A stretch of DNA of 64,000 bases from CAYNWT01 sp964485095 (GCA_964485095.1 CAZAIB010000021.1:3403-67402); one strand, 5' to 3'. Shown: positions 46,137 to 54,716, numbered from the stretch's first letter. The notes: generated by a model not told the origin, from the sequence alone. Numbers and translations: made by a program.

Positions 46137-46513
46137 TGATGCCGGGCATTCTGTTCCATCGCCCCAACTTGTTCGCCGAATGCGCACGCGATGCGGTCGC
46201 CAGCAGCGAAGTCCCGATGCTGATCTGCATCGATATCACCGGCGCGCCGGAATCAGACACCCACATGTCGTTCCTGACCTACAACATGCAGCGATACGGC
46301 CGGGAAAACTTCTACATCATCGCGCCCACCGACGGTTCAAACGCACTCGACTACGTCCTGAGCATGATCTCGTGGATGCTAAGCGATCGCGATTACCATC
46401 TGCCCACCGGCGATACTGTCGGAAGAACCGCAGGGGAAAAGATTGTGGTTCAGCGTGTTCCGAACCCAACCGGAGAGGGTCCCGAGGTCATCCGGTTGGA
46501 GTTGCCGAACTAA
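46136..46513 (+). CDS. Small cytoplasmic protein of unknown function
   Basis: 125 residues from ATG 46136, coupled to the acidic protein by TGATG; a GTG at 46124 is a less likely start. The sequence is globular alpha/beta (VPMLICIDITGAPESDTHMSF, then ENFYIIAPTDGSNALDYVLSMISWML). No metal-binding or catalytic motif is clear. The acidic partner and this protein may form a complex, by analogy with coupled small gene pairs; the function is unknown. Confidence 0.7.
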   Translation: MMPGILFHRPNLFAECARDAVASSEVPMLICIDITGAPESDTHMSFLTYNMQRYGRENFYIIAPTDGSNALDYVLSMISWMLSDRDYHLPTGDTVGRTAGEKIVVQRVPNPTGEGPEVIRLELPN

Positions 46514-46603
46514 GCACTCAGACGGATCGCTGTTGGCCGTAGTTGTTCCCTGCGTATTTGCTCGCAACCGACACGGTGAGAACAGTCCAGGCCAACCGGT
46601 TCA

Positions 46604-47449
46604 TCACATTCCGCCTTGCGACAACTGCTGACGCAAGCGAATAAGTGTTTCGATTCCCCGTTCCAGATCTTCGACCAGGACATTGTGCACATTCCAAATG
46701 TCGTCCGGCTTTCGGAACATCTGCAGGCGATCGTCCGTGACATCGACCACGTTCGTCAACTGCTCATCGGAGACTTCCTCAAGCGAGCTTAGCAACCCGA
46801 TTGTTGCCACCAACAACGATGTTGGTTCTCGCAGAGCCACCGCCGCTTCGCTTTGAATCACGACAGAACCACCAGCGGAGAGTTCCTCGGACAACAGCGA
46901 ATTCAGATCTGCTGACGATGTCACCGCCTGACTGCGAAACGGTTCCGTTGACCAAATCATCAGTGGCACCCGAACCGCCTCCTCGTTTTCGACTCGGTAA
47001 TCCTGTTCGTCCAGCAAAGGCGTGGTCGTCGTGATAACAACAACAACACCCGCCTCAATCAGTCTGGTTATCAATCCCAGCGGGACCGCTTCGTCCAAAG
47101 CCTCCGGCGCCGGGACAATTCGAACCCAACCGACATGACCTTCGGTGTCGAACCGCTGTTCAAGAATCTCAAGCAACTGATCTGGTGACTCATACAACGT
47201 GACGTCATGGCTCGACCCGGTCGCTGCGTTCGCCAACAGCAAACCTGTGCCCCCGACCGACGTCACCAGCGACTCATACGCCTGGTCTCTGTCACGTGTC
47301 GGATCGACAAACGCCCGATAGTGCTGTTCGAACAAGCAGGCCTGAGATGCGAACTCGTTGAGCAATGGCGTCGCCGTTTCGACATTGCCGTAGCAACCCG
47401 CAGATCGAATCGAAAGCCCATCTATATCAAACACCATCACTGATGACAT
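46604..47449 (-). CDS. Sulfatase/alkaline-phosphatase-fold-like protein lacking catalytic motif
   Basis: 281 residues. The opening (VMVFDIDGLSIRSAGCYGN, then ATPLLNEFASQACLFEQHY) follows the pattern of sulfatase-superfamily enzymes, in which two Asp residues bind metal and G-C-Y-G-N-P leads into the first helix. Later, VVVVITTTTPLLDEQ and EAVRVPLMIWS occupy the places where sulfatases have their metal-binding DHG and the EE..RVPLII strand. The CxPSR nucleophile motif and the DHG/DNG metal ligands are not present, and the protein is much shorter than a sulfatase. It is probably a non-catalytic relative. No signal peptide. Neighbours give no pathway. Confidence 0.6.
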   Translation of the reverse strand: MSSVMVFDIDGLSIRSAGCYGNVETATPLLNEFASQACLFEQHYRAFVDPTRDRDQAYESLVTSVGGTGLLLANAATGSSHDVTLYESPDQLLEILEQRFDTEGHVGWVRIVPAPEALDEAVPLGLITRLIEAGVVVVITTTTPLLDEQDYRVENEEAVRVPLMIWSTEPFRSQAVTSSADLNSLLSEELSAGGSVVIQSEAAVALREPTSLLVATIGLLSSLEEVSDEQLTNVVDVTDDRLQMFRKPDDIWNVHNVLVEDLERGIETLIRLRQQLSQGGM

Positions 47450-47469
47450 CTTGCTGCCTTACCCCAGAA

Positions 47470-47501
47470 GAACGAACCGTTCGAACCGTTACGTTCGGAA
47501 C
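47470..47501. promoter_or_regulatory. Candidate operator with direct and inverted GAACCGTT repeats
   Basis: Two adjacent 9-bp direct repeats (GAACCGTTC at 47474, GAACCGTTA at 47483) are preceded by GAAC and followed by CGTTCGGAAC, a near inverted copy. The cluster lies 20 bp upstream of the start of the sulfatase-like gene (47449), in the 176-bp divergent space shared with the gene at 47626. The position suits a repressor or activator site. Confidence 0.3.
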
Positions 47502-47625
47502 AGTAATGAATGATGTGACACACAACACTAGCCAATGTTCATGCCAGTGCGACCTAACGTTGCATGTGGCGCGCGATTTGCGCCACGGTTCTGGCCCCCA
47601 CAGACCTAATGTTTGAAACAGACAG

Positions 47626-48834
47626 ATGAGCACAGTTGAGACGCCGGAAGCGGTCGTAGTCTGCCCCAAATGCAAGTCGCAAGGATCGTGGGGCGAGAAT
47701 TCATGGTGTCCGGAATGCGGGTACTATCCCAAATTCGCTGGTGGAGAGATCCCGGAACCGATTGTACTCCAATCGGCCGAGGCTGAAGAACTTGCGCCCA
47801 CGGAAACCAAAGTAGCCGCTACCGAAATGCCGCAGTGGATGAAGATCCTGTTCGGCGGCGTTTTGTTGATTGTCGTTGCCAACGTCGCAGTTCGCGTGTG
47901 GGTCTACTTCAACGGTGGCCAACGCGCCGTCTTTTCGATGGTCGAGATGCTTGTCGGTCTTGGCATGTTCGTCGGGGCCAGCGTGATGGCGTGGAAAGAG
48001 TGCAAAAAGTCAGACAAGCGAATGAGCATCGCGGACGTGGTCACCAATCCGTTTAACGTCTGGCAGCCAACGCTCGCACGCATGCCAGAAACAAAGAAAC
48101 GTGTTTTCTGTGCGGCGTGGGGTCTCACAATGTTCCTCACAGCTCTTCTGATCGTAGGCGGCATCAAGTGGTCTGGCCTGTACACAAACGACTGGGGCTT
48201 CAAGCAGCCCGAGCAACGCAACCTGCTTGCTGAAGCAGTAGCAGCACTCAAAACAGATGGCTCCAGTAGCGATGAAGACCTGCTGGAAGCACTTGACGAA
48301 TACAAGCAAAAAGTGGCCGAAGGCATTCCCGCAGAACCACCCACTGTCAACGGCTACATCTACGGAGTTCTACCCGACGAGAACCTTGCACTGGGACGCA
48401 TTCTTGTCGCCCACCGCCGCCGGGGAATACTCAAACACTGTGCCGTCTTGCATGGAGCAGCAATCCGGGACAGCGACAGCAAAAAGGACTACACGTCGCT
48501 CGAACGCTACGTTGCCGAGAATGTCATCGAAGAACCCGCCGTCTCATCGCATTTAAACGCAACGTGGGTCAAACCCATCATTCGACTAAAGCTGACCTTC
48601 GCAGATATCGTTGGCGACGGCGAGCTAGTCGAACCTGCCTTCTATTCACTCGAGACTCGGAAGCAGAAACAGAAAACTGCTAACAAGCCAAACGAAGACG
48701 CTGCGATTGAAGAAGAAAAACAAGAGGACGCTCAGGAAGCTGACGACACTACGGACCAGGGCAACGAGCAAGAAGAAACTCTGCTTGATGAAAACGACGA
48801 ACAGCAGACCCCCGACAGCAACAGACAGCCGTAA
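47626..48834 (+). CDS. Zinc-ribbon membrane protein with acidic C-terminal tail
   Basis: 402 residues. The N-terminus has a zinc ribbon (CPKCKSQGSWGENSWCPECGYYP). Three hydrophobic segments follow (ILFGGVLLIVVANVAVRVWVYF about residue 72; MVEMLVGLGMFVGASVMAW; WGLTMFLTALLIVGGIKW) and then an exported or cytoplasmic domain of about 170 residues with no recognised family (LALGRILVAHRRRGILKHCAVLHGAA). The last 50 residues are Glu/Gln/Asp-rich (EEEKQEDAQEADDTTDQGNEQEE). Function unknown; the ribbon and membrane arrangement is shared in outline with two other proteins of this window. Confidence 0.78.
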   Translation: MSTVETPEAVVVCPKCKSQGSWGENSWCPECGYYPKFAGGEIPEPIVLQSAEAEELAPTETKVAATEMPQWMKILFGGVLLIVVANVAVRVWVYFNGGQRAVFSMVEMLVGLGMFVGASVMAWKECKKSDKRMSIADVVTNPFNVWQPTLARMPETKKRVFCAAWGLTMFLTALLIVGGIKWSGLYTNDWGFKQPEQRNLLAEAVAALKTDGSSSDEDLLEALDEYKQKVAEGIPAEPPTVNGYIYGVLPDENLALGRILVAHRRRGILKHCAVLHGAAIRDSDSKKDYTSLERYVAENVIEEPAVSSHLNATWVKPIIRLKLTFADIVGDGELVEPAFYSLETRKQKQKTANKPNEDAAIEEEKQEDAQEADDTTDQGNEQEETLLDENDEQQTPDSNRQP

Positions 48835-48843
48835 ACGGGAGAG

Positions 48844-48880
48844 CAGCCAGGTCGGGCGCAGGACGCGCCCGGCACGGCTG
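48844..48880. terminator. Bidirectional hairpin between converging genes
   Basis: A strong two-part stem: 5 bp (CAGCC/GGCTG at 48844-48848 and 48876-48880), a 4/4 internal bulge, then a 7-bp GC-only stem (CGGGCGC/GCGCCCG) with a 5-nt loop. It sits in the 65-bp gap between the plus-strand gene ending at 48834 and the minus-strand queG ending at 48900. No T-tract follows on either strand, so it may stop transcription poorly alone or be a REP-like palindrome. Confidence 0.5.
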
Positions 48881-48899
48881 GAATCCTGCCGCTGGCGAC

Positions 48900-49949
48900 T
48901 CACTCACCACTCGGCAACTGACTCAGCGCCCAGGCAGCAGCGTCTGCAACCAGTTCGCTTTCATCCGCGCACGCGGCTTTAAGAACCGATGCTGCGTCTC
49001 CGCTCGGCGTGTTTCCCAGGACAATTGCCGCATTGCGAGCGATAACGTCCCTGCCGGTTCGCTCCAGCGGTGTTCCCGCAAACCGTGTCTGAAACTCAGC
49101 CTCGGTCATCTCAAGCAAATCCCGGCAACCCACGGGATTCAAATCAGGACGCGGTTGGAACTCCGTATTGTCGCTCGGCGCTTTTCGGTTCCACGGACAC
49201 ACGTCCTGGCAAATATCGCAACCAAATACCCATTCGCCCATCCCCGATCGCAACGCTTCAGGAACAGGCTGATCGCGCAGTTCGATGTTGAGATACGAAA
49301 TGCACTTCGTCGCATCCAGCACATACGGTTCCGGAAACGCATCCGTCGGGCAGGCATCCAAACAACGCGTGCATGTCCCGCAGTGAGCCGTCTCATGCGG
49401 CGCGTCGTACTCCAGCTGACAGTCCAACAACAACGCGCCGAGGAACAGCCAGCTTCCCTGGAACTTGTTAATCAACAGCGTGTTCTTTCCGAACCAACCT
49501 AACCCGGCGAGCTTTGCAAAATCGCGTTCAAGCAGCGGCGCCGTATCCACAACCGCGCGGGTTCGAACGTCCGGCGCGGCTTCCCGGATAGCAGCCACAA
49601 CGTGCTGCAGTTTTTCGCGGACGATGTCATGGTAGTCGCGGCCGTTCCAGGCATATCGAGACACCCGGCCCTGCCCTGCCTCTGCGAGAACCGGTTCTGA
49701 CGTGCCGTAGTTCAAGCCCACCATCACCACGCTGCGGACATTCTTAAGAACCATCTCAGGGTTCTCGTACGCATCGACCCGCCTCTCGATCCACTTCATC
49801 TCGCCAGCGAACCCGCGATCAAGCCAGTCACGAAACTGAGCGAACCCTGGTGGAGTCACCGCGGGCGCGATGCCGGTCAACTGGAACCCGGCCGCCGATG
49901 TCGCTGCGCGCAGAAGATTCGAAAGCTCAGCCGCACGTGACGATCCCAT
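48900..49949 (-). CDS. queG: Epoxyqueuosine reductase QueG
   Basis: 349 residues from ATG 49949, which is 5 bp after the upstream stop; the frame extends 46 codons further into the upstream gene and was rejected as the start. The N-terminal cobalamin-binding region includes VVMVGLNYG, RDYHDIVREKLQHV and VDTAPLLERDFAKLAGLGWFGKNTLLI. Two 4Fe-4S clusters are bound by CGTCTRCLDACPTDAF and CDICQDVCPWNRKA. The tail has HEAT-like helices. It reduces epoxyqueuosine to queuosine in tRNA (the wobble base of Asp, Asn, His and Tyr tRNAs). It is the last gene of the run 53224-48900; no other queuosine genes are in the window. Confidence 0.96.
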   Translation of the reverse strand: MGSSRAAELSNLLRAATSAAGFQLTGIAPAVTPPGFAQFRDWLDRGFAGEMKWIERRVDAYENPEMVLKNVRSVVMVGLNYGTSEPVLAEAGQGRVSRYAWNGRDYHDIVREKLQHVVAAIREAAPDVRTRAVVDTAPLLERDFAKLAGLGWFGKNTLLINKFQGSWLFLGALLLDCQLEYDAPHETAHCGTCTRCLDACPTDAFPEPYVLDATKCISYLNIELRDQPVPEALRSGMGEWVFGCDICQDVCPWNRKAPSDNTEFQPRPDLNPVGCRDLLEMTEAEFQTRFAGTPLERTGRDVIARNAAIVLGNTPSGDAASVLKAACADESELVADAAAWALSQLPSGE

Positions 49950-49954
49950 AGCCA

Positions 49955-50734
49955 CTACGTCTGGCTCATTTGTGACAACTGAGCCTCCGCAATTTCGACA
50001 ATCTTCGTACGCGGCCACTTCGCCAACGGCGAGTAACCCGGGTGCTTTGAATCTTTGTACGGATCGTTGCGGGCCGCGTTGTAACAACTAATGAAGGCCC
50101 ACCGCGGATCGTCGCTGGTGTTTTGGTCAGACCGATGCAGGGTATTGCAGTGAAAGATGACAGCAGAACCCGGTTTCAGTTCCACATAAACTTTCTCGCA
50201 TACGTTCTCGGCCGCAGCCACGCGTTCCTCGTCCGCTCCCGTTTGCTGACCAACCTTTCCGTGATCAACTCGGCCAATATGGTGCGAACCACGAAGCACC
50301 TGCAAGCAACCGTTCTCACGCGTCGCGCGGTCCACGGCAATCATGCAGCTGCCCATCAGCGGGAACAGGCAACCGTTGTGGTACCAGTATCCATAATCCT
50401 GGTGCCACGCCCACGCGCCGCCGGACTTGGCTTCTTTCAGAATCATTTTGTGGTGGTAGTGATAGACCTCACCACCAAGAACCAATTCCATCGCGCCCAC
50501 AATCCGTTCGTCACGAACAATCGCGCCGTACACAGAATCTTCGGGCAGATCGTTTTGAACAACCAGGTCCACCGCGCCGCCTTCGCCGTCGGTTCGACTG
50601 GTTCGCTGGCTGGCAAGTGCCTGATCGCGTCTGGCAATCGTCCCCAGAAGCTCAGTCTCTCGCGCGTCCAGTAAGTCGGGCACAATCACAAACCCGTCTT
50701 CGTGGAAGCTTGAAACCTGTGTTGGTGTCAGCAT
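49955..50734 (-). CDS. Phytanoyl-CoA dioxygenase (PhyH) family protein
   Basis: 259 residues. The N-terminal FHEDGFVIVPDLLDARET is typical of the family. The Fe(II) ligands HxD appear in WAWHQDYGYWYHNG, and the distal His and Arg region in VIFHCNTLHRSDQNTSDDPRWAFISCYNAARN. Members hydroxylate acyl-CoAs, natural products or osmolytes using 2-oxoglutarate. The substrate is not deducible; the place between hisA and queG does not point to a pathway. Cytoplasmic, no signal peptide. Confidence 0.9.
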   Translation of the reverse strand: MLTPTQVSSFHEDGFVIVPDLLDARETELLGTIARRDQALASQRTSRTDGEGGAVDLVVQNDLPEDSVYGAIVRDERIVGAMELVLGGEVYHYHHKMILKEAKSGGAWAWHQDYGYWYHNGCLFPLMGSCMIAVDRATRENGCLQVLRGSHHIGRVDHGKVGQQTGADEERVAAAENVCEKVYVELKPGSAVIFHCNTLHRSDQNTSDDPRWAFISCYNAARNDPYKDSKHPGYSPLAKWPRTKIVEIAEAQLSQMSQT

Positions 50735-50774
50735 CGGCAGTCCTTCGTGATTACAACCGGCGGCACCAACTTCA

Positions 50775-51518
50775 TTAGCTACAAGCGGCCATCGCGCCCG
50801 CCAACGTCATCGAACCTTCGTAAAGCGATCGACCAACGATAGCTCCAACCAGCTTTGGTTGTTCAGCATGAATCGCAGCCAGCTTGCGCACGTCGTCTTC
50901 TGAAGTCACTCCACCCGATGCGATCACATCGAAGCCAAGTTCGCATAGCTTCTTCATGTCTTCGCAGGTTGCATCATCGATGCCCTGCATCATGCCGTCA
51001 TTAGCGATGTTGGTGTAAACGATCGTCAGCGGAATCAGATCGCAAAACTGTGAAGCAAGTTCGATGGCCGATGTGCTTGAGACTTCCAACCAGCCGTCAG
51101 TCGCCACCATCGAATCTCGGGCGTCGATTCCCAGAACCGCCTGACCAGGAAACTGAGCCACAACAGAACGGAACCAGTCCGGCTGCTTGAGCGCCTGCGT
51201 TCCAATAATCACACGGTCCGCCCGGGCATCGGAAAGCAACTGGCGAACTCCCTGATACTCACGCAACCCACCACCACACTGAACGGGAGGACCACCCAGC
51301 TTGACGATTTCGCGAATCAGTTCGTAATTGACCGGCTCGCCCATTTTCGCGCCGTCCAGATCGACCAGGTGCAACCGCGTTGCCCCCTGTTCAATCCACT
51401 CGCGAGCAACCGCTGTTGGATCTTCCGAGAACACAGTCTCGCGAGCGTAATCACCCTGTTGGAGACGAACACACTGGCCACCACGAAGATCAATGGCCGG
51501 GATAATTTCGAGCGTCAT
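50775..51518 (-). CDS. hisA: ProFAR isomerase HisA
   Basis: 247 residues with the (beta/alpha)8 fold of the HisA/HisF family. AIDLRGGQCVRLQQGDY at the start supplies the first catalytic Asp, VQCGGGLREYQGVRQLL holds the phosphate-binding loop, LTIVYTNIANDGMMQGID holds the second catalytic Asp, and ASGGVTSEDDVRKL the second phosphate site. It isomerises the histidine intermediate ProFAR in histidine synthesis. Ten bases downstream of hisH, so the two are co-transcribed; hisF and other his genes are absent from the window. Confidence 0.96.
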   Translation of the reverse strand: MTLEIIPAIDLRGGQCVRLQQGDYARETVFSEDPTAVAREWIEQGATRLHLVDLDGAKMGEPVNYELIREIVKLGGPPVQCGGGLREYQGVRQLLSDARADRVIIGTQALKQPDWFRSVVAQFPGQAVLGIDARDSMVATDGWLEVSSTSAIELASQFCDLIPLTIVYTNIANDGMMQGIDDATCEDMKKLCELGFDVIASGGVTSEDDVRKLAAIHAEQPKLVGAIVGRSLYEGSMTLAGAMAACS

Positions 51519-51528
51519 CGGAACTCAA

Positions 51529-52134
51529 TTAAAGAGCTGCAAAGTTGGACAGCAGTTTTAGGCCCGCCCTTTGACTCTTCTCCGGGTGGAACTGCGTGGC
51601 AAAAAGGTTACCACGTTCGATCATCGACACGAAGTCGTTTCCATGAACTGTCCGCCCCGCGACGACCGAATTCTCAGTCGGCGCGACGTAAAAGGAGTGG
51701 ACGAAATAGAAATGCGCATCATCTGGGATGCCCTGCAACAGCCGCGATTCGCCAGACCGCTGCAGTTGGTTCCATCCCATATGAGGCACCTTGAGCCCCG
51801 GCTGATCATCGAACCGAACCACGGTTCCAGGCACCACGCCCAACCCGCTGTATTCGCCTTCTTCGTAGCTCACATCAAACAGAAGCTGCAGCCCCAGGCA
51901 AATGCCCAGAAAAGGCATATCTGCCGCAATGTGCTCTCGAATTGGACCGGCGAAACCCTGCTTTTCAATCTCAGCAGCCGCGTCGCGGAAGGCTCCCACC
52001 CCCGGCAGAACCAAGTGCTTCGCGCTTTGGATCTCAGCTGGAGTCGACGCAATCTTCGCTTCGGTGCCAAGGTGCTGGAACGCCTTCTGCACGCTGCGGA
52101 GGTTCCCCATGCCGTAGTCAATAATCGTAATCAT
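51529..52134 (-). CDS. hisH: Imidazole glycerol phosphate synthase glutaminase subunit HisH
   Basis: 201 residues. The class I glutamine amidotransferase triad is visible: Cys in MPFLGICLGLQLLFD, and His and Glu in ATQFHPEKSQ. IIDYGMGNLRSVQKAFQHLG at the start is typical. It supplies ammonia to HisF to form imidazole glycerol phosphate and AICAR. Co-transcribed with hisA (10-bp gap) and, upstream, with the zinc-ribbon gene (10-bp gap). hisF is not in the window. Confidence 0.96.
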   Translation of the reverse strand: MITIIDYGMGNLRSVQKAFQHLGTEAKIASTPAEIQSAKHLVLPGVGAFRDAAAEIEKQGFAGPIREHIAADMPFLGICLGLQLLFDVSYEEGEYSGLGVVPGTVVRFDDQPGLKVPHMGWNQLQRSGESRLLQGIPDDAHFYFVHSFYVAPTENSVVAGRTVHGNDFVSMIERGNLFATQFHPEKSQRAGLKLLSNFAAL

Positions 52135-52144
52135 CCGTGACTCA

Positions 52145-53224
52145 TCAGAACTTGAGATCCAACTGATTCTTCATATCACCTTTGATCGTCACAGTTTTCA
52201 CTCCGATCATCCCCCCGTTGCTCTTCACTTCCACACGGTACTTGCCCGCTGGCAGGCCCCAATAACCAGGCAGATATTCAACTTCGTACGTCCCATCCGG
52301 CTCTGTAATAACAATCGCGCCCGCGTTGTCTACTTTGATTTCCGATGCGTCTGGCGTGAAAAAGATGTCGGCTCCGCCAATCGGATCACTACCCTTCGTC
52401 AACGTCCCATAGACCTGGTTCAGAGGTGGAATATCGCTTTTGTCGGACATCATGGAGTCCATTCCGTACCACAGACCCATGATCAGCAAAGCACCACCGG
52501 CAATAATGAGTCCATATTGGCTCAGCAGATCCTTCGCAGCGCCAACGTAATCGGTGCCCTCCTCTTCTTCCTGAAGAAACGTCGGATCAGGTTCGGACGC
52601 CTTCGCTCGCTTTTCTTCCGCCTGTCTTGCAAGTGCCTGAGCCGCTGCAGACGTTGAATCAACTTCTGCAGTCCGCTTCTTCGCTCCACCCCCGGCGGGC
52701 GTGAAATCCTTGAACATATCCTGCATCGATGCGCGAGACGCACGTGGAGCAGGCGCTTCGTCTTCCTCATCCAGCCCTAGAACTCGACCGCGCGGACGCT
52801 GTGGCTTGGGGGTCTCTACCGGCCCATCGTCGTCGCCGAACAGAACATCGGTCGGATCGAACTCACCGTCATCCGACTTCGTTTTCTTTGGACGCTTTTG
52901 TGCCGCAGTCCGAATTCGGGTGGGCTTCTTGGTTTCGCTGGCCGCTTTGCGTTCACGCGGGCGAGAGACTTCGGGTTCCGGAGTCGTCACGGGGGACGAA
53001 GTGAGTTCCATCGGCATGTCCAACAGATCGTCGTCTTCGTCTTCCTCCTCCTCTTCAGGTTCGTCCTCGAACTCTTCTTCCTCAACCACTTCGTCTTCGG
53101 GAAGACCAGGCGTTGGGATTACGAAGCTGTTTTTGCACTTCGGGCACTTGCCTTTTTTCCCCGCAAGATCGTCCTTGATCTTCATCGTGACGCCGCACTC
53201 GTCGCACTGATACCGAATCGTCAT
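52145..53224 (-). CDS. Zinc-ribbon membrane protein with C-terminal carboxypeptidase-regulatory-like domain
   Basis: 359 residues. The first 35 residues form a zinc ribbon with two CxxC pairs (YQCDECGVTMKIK, then KGKCPKCKNSFVIP). An acidic Glu/Asp-rich stretch and a basic/Pro-rich linker follow (about residues 45-225), then one membrane segment (YGLIIAGGALLIMGLWYGM). The C-terminal 90 residues have the beta-sandwich style of carboxypeptidase-regulatory-like domains (GTLTKGSDPIGGADIFFTPD, then PDGTYEVEYLPGYWGLPAGKYRVEV), widespread in planctomycete secreted proteins. First gene of the run reaching queG; 10 bp before hisH. The domain would be exposed outside the cytoplasm. Confidence 0.85.
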   Translation of the reverse strand: MTIRYQCDECGVTMKIKDDLAGKKGKCPKCKNSFVIPTPGLPEDEVVEEEEFEDEPEEEEEDEDDDLLDMPMELTSSPVTTPEPEVSRPRERKAASETKKPTRIRTAAQKRPKKTKSDDGEFDPTDVLFGDDDGPVETPKPQRPRGRVLGLDEEDEAPAPRASRASMQDMFKDFTPAGGGAKKRTAEVDSTSAAAQALARQAEEKRAKASEPDPTFLQEEEEGTDYVGAAKDLLSQYGLIIAGGALLIMGLWYGMDSMMSDKSDIPPLNQVYGTLTKGSDPIGGADIFFTPDASEIKVDNAGAIVITEPDGTYEVEYLPGYWGLPAGKYRVEVKSNGGMIGVKTVTIKGDMKNQLDLKF

Positions 53225-53300
53225 CGAGTCGCTCTATTCGTGTAAAGTTACTCTTGAAGGATAGCACTCAGATGAATGTGTTCGCACCAAACCACAAACG

Positions 53301-53332
53301 AAAAAAGGTGGAGCCACAAATGTGACCCCACC
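53301..53332 (-). terminator. Intrinsic terminator of the DUF1559 gene
   Basis: On the minus strand a 26-nt hairpin (53307-53332) of near-perfect complementarity, with two G-U pairs and a 4-nt loop once the closing pair opens, is followed directly by six U residues (53301-53306). It lies 24 bp after the stop codon of the DUF1559 gene and upstream of the zinc-ribbon gene's start (53224), so it separates the two transcripts. Confidence 0.88.
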
Positions 53333-53356
53333 CGGATATCAAATCAACCGACCGAT

Positions 53357-54448
53357 CTAACGGCTAAACTTCTCGACAGGCAAACCGTTGGAGTAGTTCC
53401 CCAAACGCTGCCAGACAGACAGGTTGATGCTCTCGCTGATTTGCTGAACACTGCCGTCAGCCAAACCAATCTGAACAATCTGTTCGTGTGGTCCGCCGGC
53501 GTATTCCCATGAGGTTCCCTTGTTGGGACCTACAAGAGCACTAAACAGTGTCGACGGTCCGCCCCAGGCCCAGCCATCGCTGGATGTTCGCAGGTCCGAA
53601 CGGTTTTGAAGGTCGGTCGCTTTATTCACCAGACGAGCGGCTTCAGAAATCATCATCGTCTGTGAAGTGCCGTCCGTGATGTTGTCAATCGAAACACTGC
53701 TGTTCACACCCAGGACTCCGATGTTGAGTGAGTCCTGGTTGATTTGAGTGTTTTGGAGATCAATCTGAGCAGTAATCTGTGCAGGCAACAGGTCCCATGC
53801 CGCGCGTGTTCGGTCGTCGAAGACATCTCCCGATCCGGCACATGCAGCGTAGTCGTTGCCGCCTTTGGTCCAGTTCCCATTTGGCAACAGGTTTTCGCCA
53901 TTTGGTCCACGGTCAATACGGTGCAACCGAGAGAACGCTCCAGTCGCCTGCATCGTTGAACGACGCGTCGGACAGTAGAACGCAGGGATGTCTGTCTGAG
54001 CCGGGGCAAGGTTCGCCTGCAACCAGCGTGGGTCTGACTGAATGTCGCCGTTCGCGAGAACGTTGAAGTCAAATCGCCACAGCTTGTAGATGTTGCCGCG
54101 TTCGATCTGAGGCAGGATGTGAACCATCCAACTCGTACCATGCAAGCCAAGGTTTTGTCTCGAGTCATTCGCTTCAAGCGGATCGACAGTTCGGAAACCG
54201 CTGGCCGATGTTGCGTTGATCCAACGGCTAGAAATCTGACCCGGAGGGAATACCAGATGAGCGTCATGGTAGTTGTGCAGTGCCAGGACAATCTGCTTCA
54301 TATTGTTCTGGCAAGACATGCGTTGAGCTGCGGCGCGAGCACGCTGGACGGCTGGAAGCAGTAGTGCCACCAGGATCGCAATAATGGCGATCACAACGAG
54401 CAGTTCAATCAATGTGAACCCTCGAGTTTTTCGACGCGTACGGATCAT
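53357..54448 (-). CDS. DUF1559 family protein with type IV pilin-like N-terminus
   Basis: 363 residues from ATG 54448, preceded by AGGAG six bases upstream. The N-terminus has a short basic leader and a class III/type IV pilin cleavage motif (TRGFTLIELLVVIAIIAILVALLLPAVQRAR), with the conserved Glu5. The exposed domain is DUF1559 (HNYHDAHLVFPPGQ; near the end H-x9-DG-type motif HEQIVQIGLADGSVQQIS). Such genes are expanded in planctomycetes and are thought to encode pseudopilins processed by a prepilin peptidase. The next gene upstream is the aminotransferase (54717); the 268-bp gap should carry its promoter, though I see no clear boxes. It is followed by a strong terminator. Confidence 0.95.
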   Translation of the reverse strand: MIRTRRKTRGFTLIELLVVIAIIAILVALLLPAVQRARAAAQRMSCQNNMKQIVLALHNYHDAHLVFPPGQISSRWINATSASGFRTVDPLEANDSRQNLGLHGTSWMVHILPQIERGNIYKLWRFDFNVLANGDIQSDPRWLQANLAPAQTDIPAFYCPTRRSTMQATGAFSRLHRIDRGPNGENLLPNGNWTKGGNDYAACAGSGDVFDDRTRAAWDLLPAQITAQIDLQNTQINQDSLNIGVLGVNSSVSIDNITDGTSQTMMISEAARLVNKATDLQNRSDLRTSSDGWAWGGPSTLFSALVGPNKGTSWEYAGGPHEQIVQIGLADGSVQQISESINLSVWQRLGNYSNGLPVEKFSR

Positions 54449-54716
54449 CAGGTTCTCCTGTAAAAGTGACTCTGCTGTTTCAGAACCAATCGGCGAAGAA
54501 GTGAGATGGGATGAAGGTATGTACGTCTCACGGACGCCGCTTGCCCGAGTCAAAAGGATCGGAACCAGCGTGTTACCCTCAATCATGGGTAACTAACGGA
54601 ATAAACGTCAAGCGCATTCGGACTTCGGAGCCCTCCTGAGCCGCAAAACACGCAAAACAAGTCAAACACTCAAAAGTGAAAGACGGTTTTCAGACCAGCC
54701 TCCAACAACCTAAACC

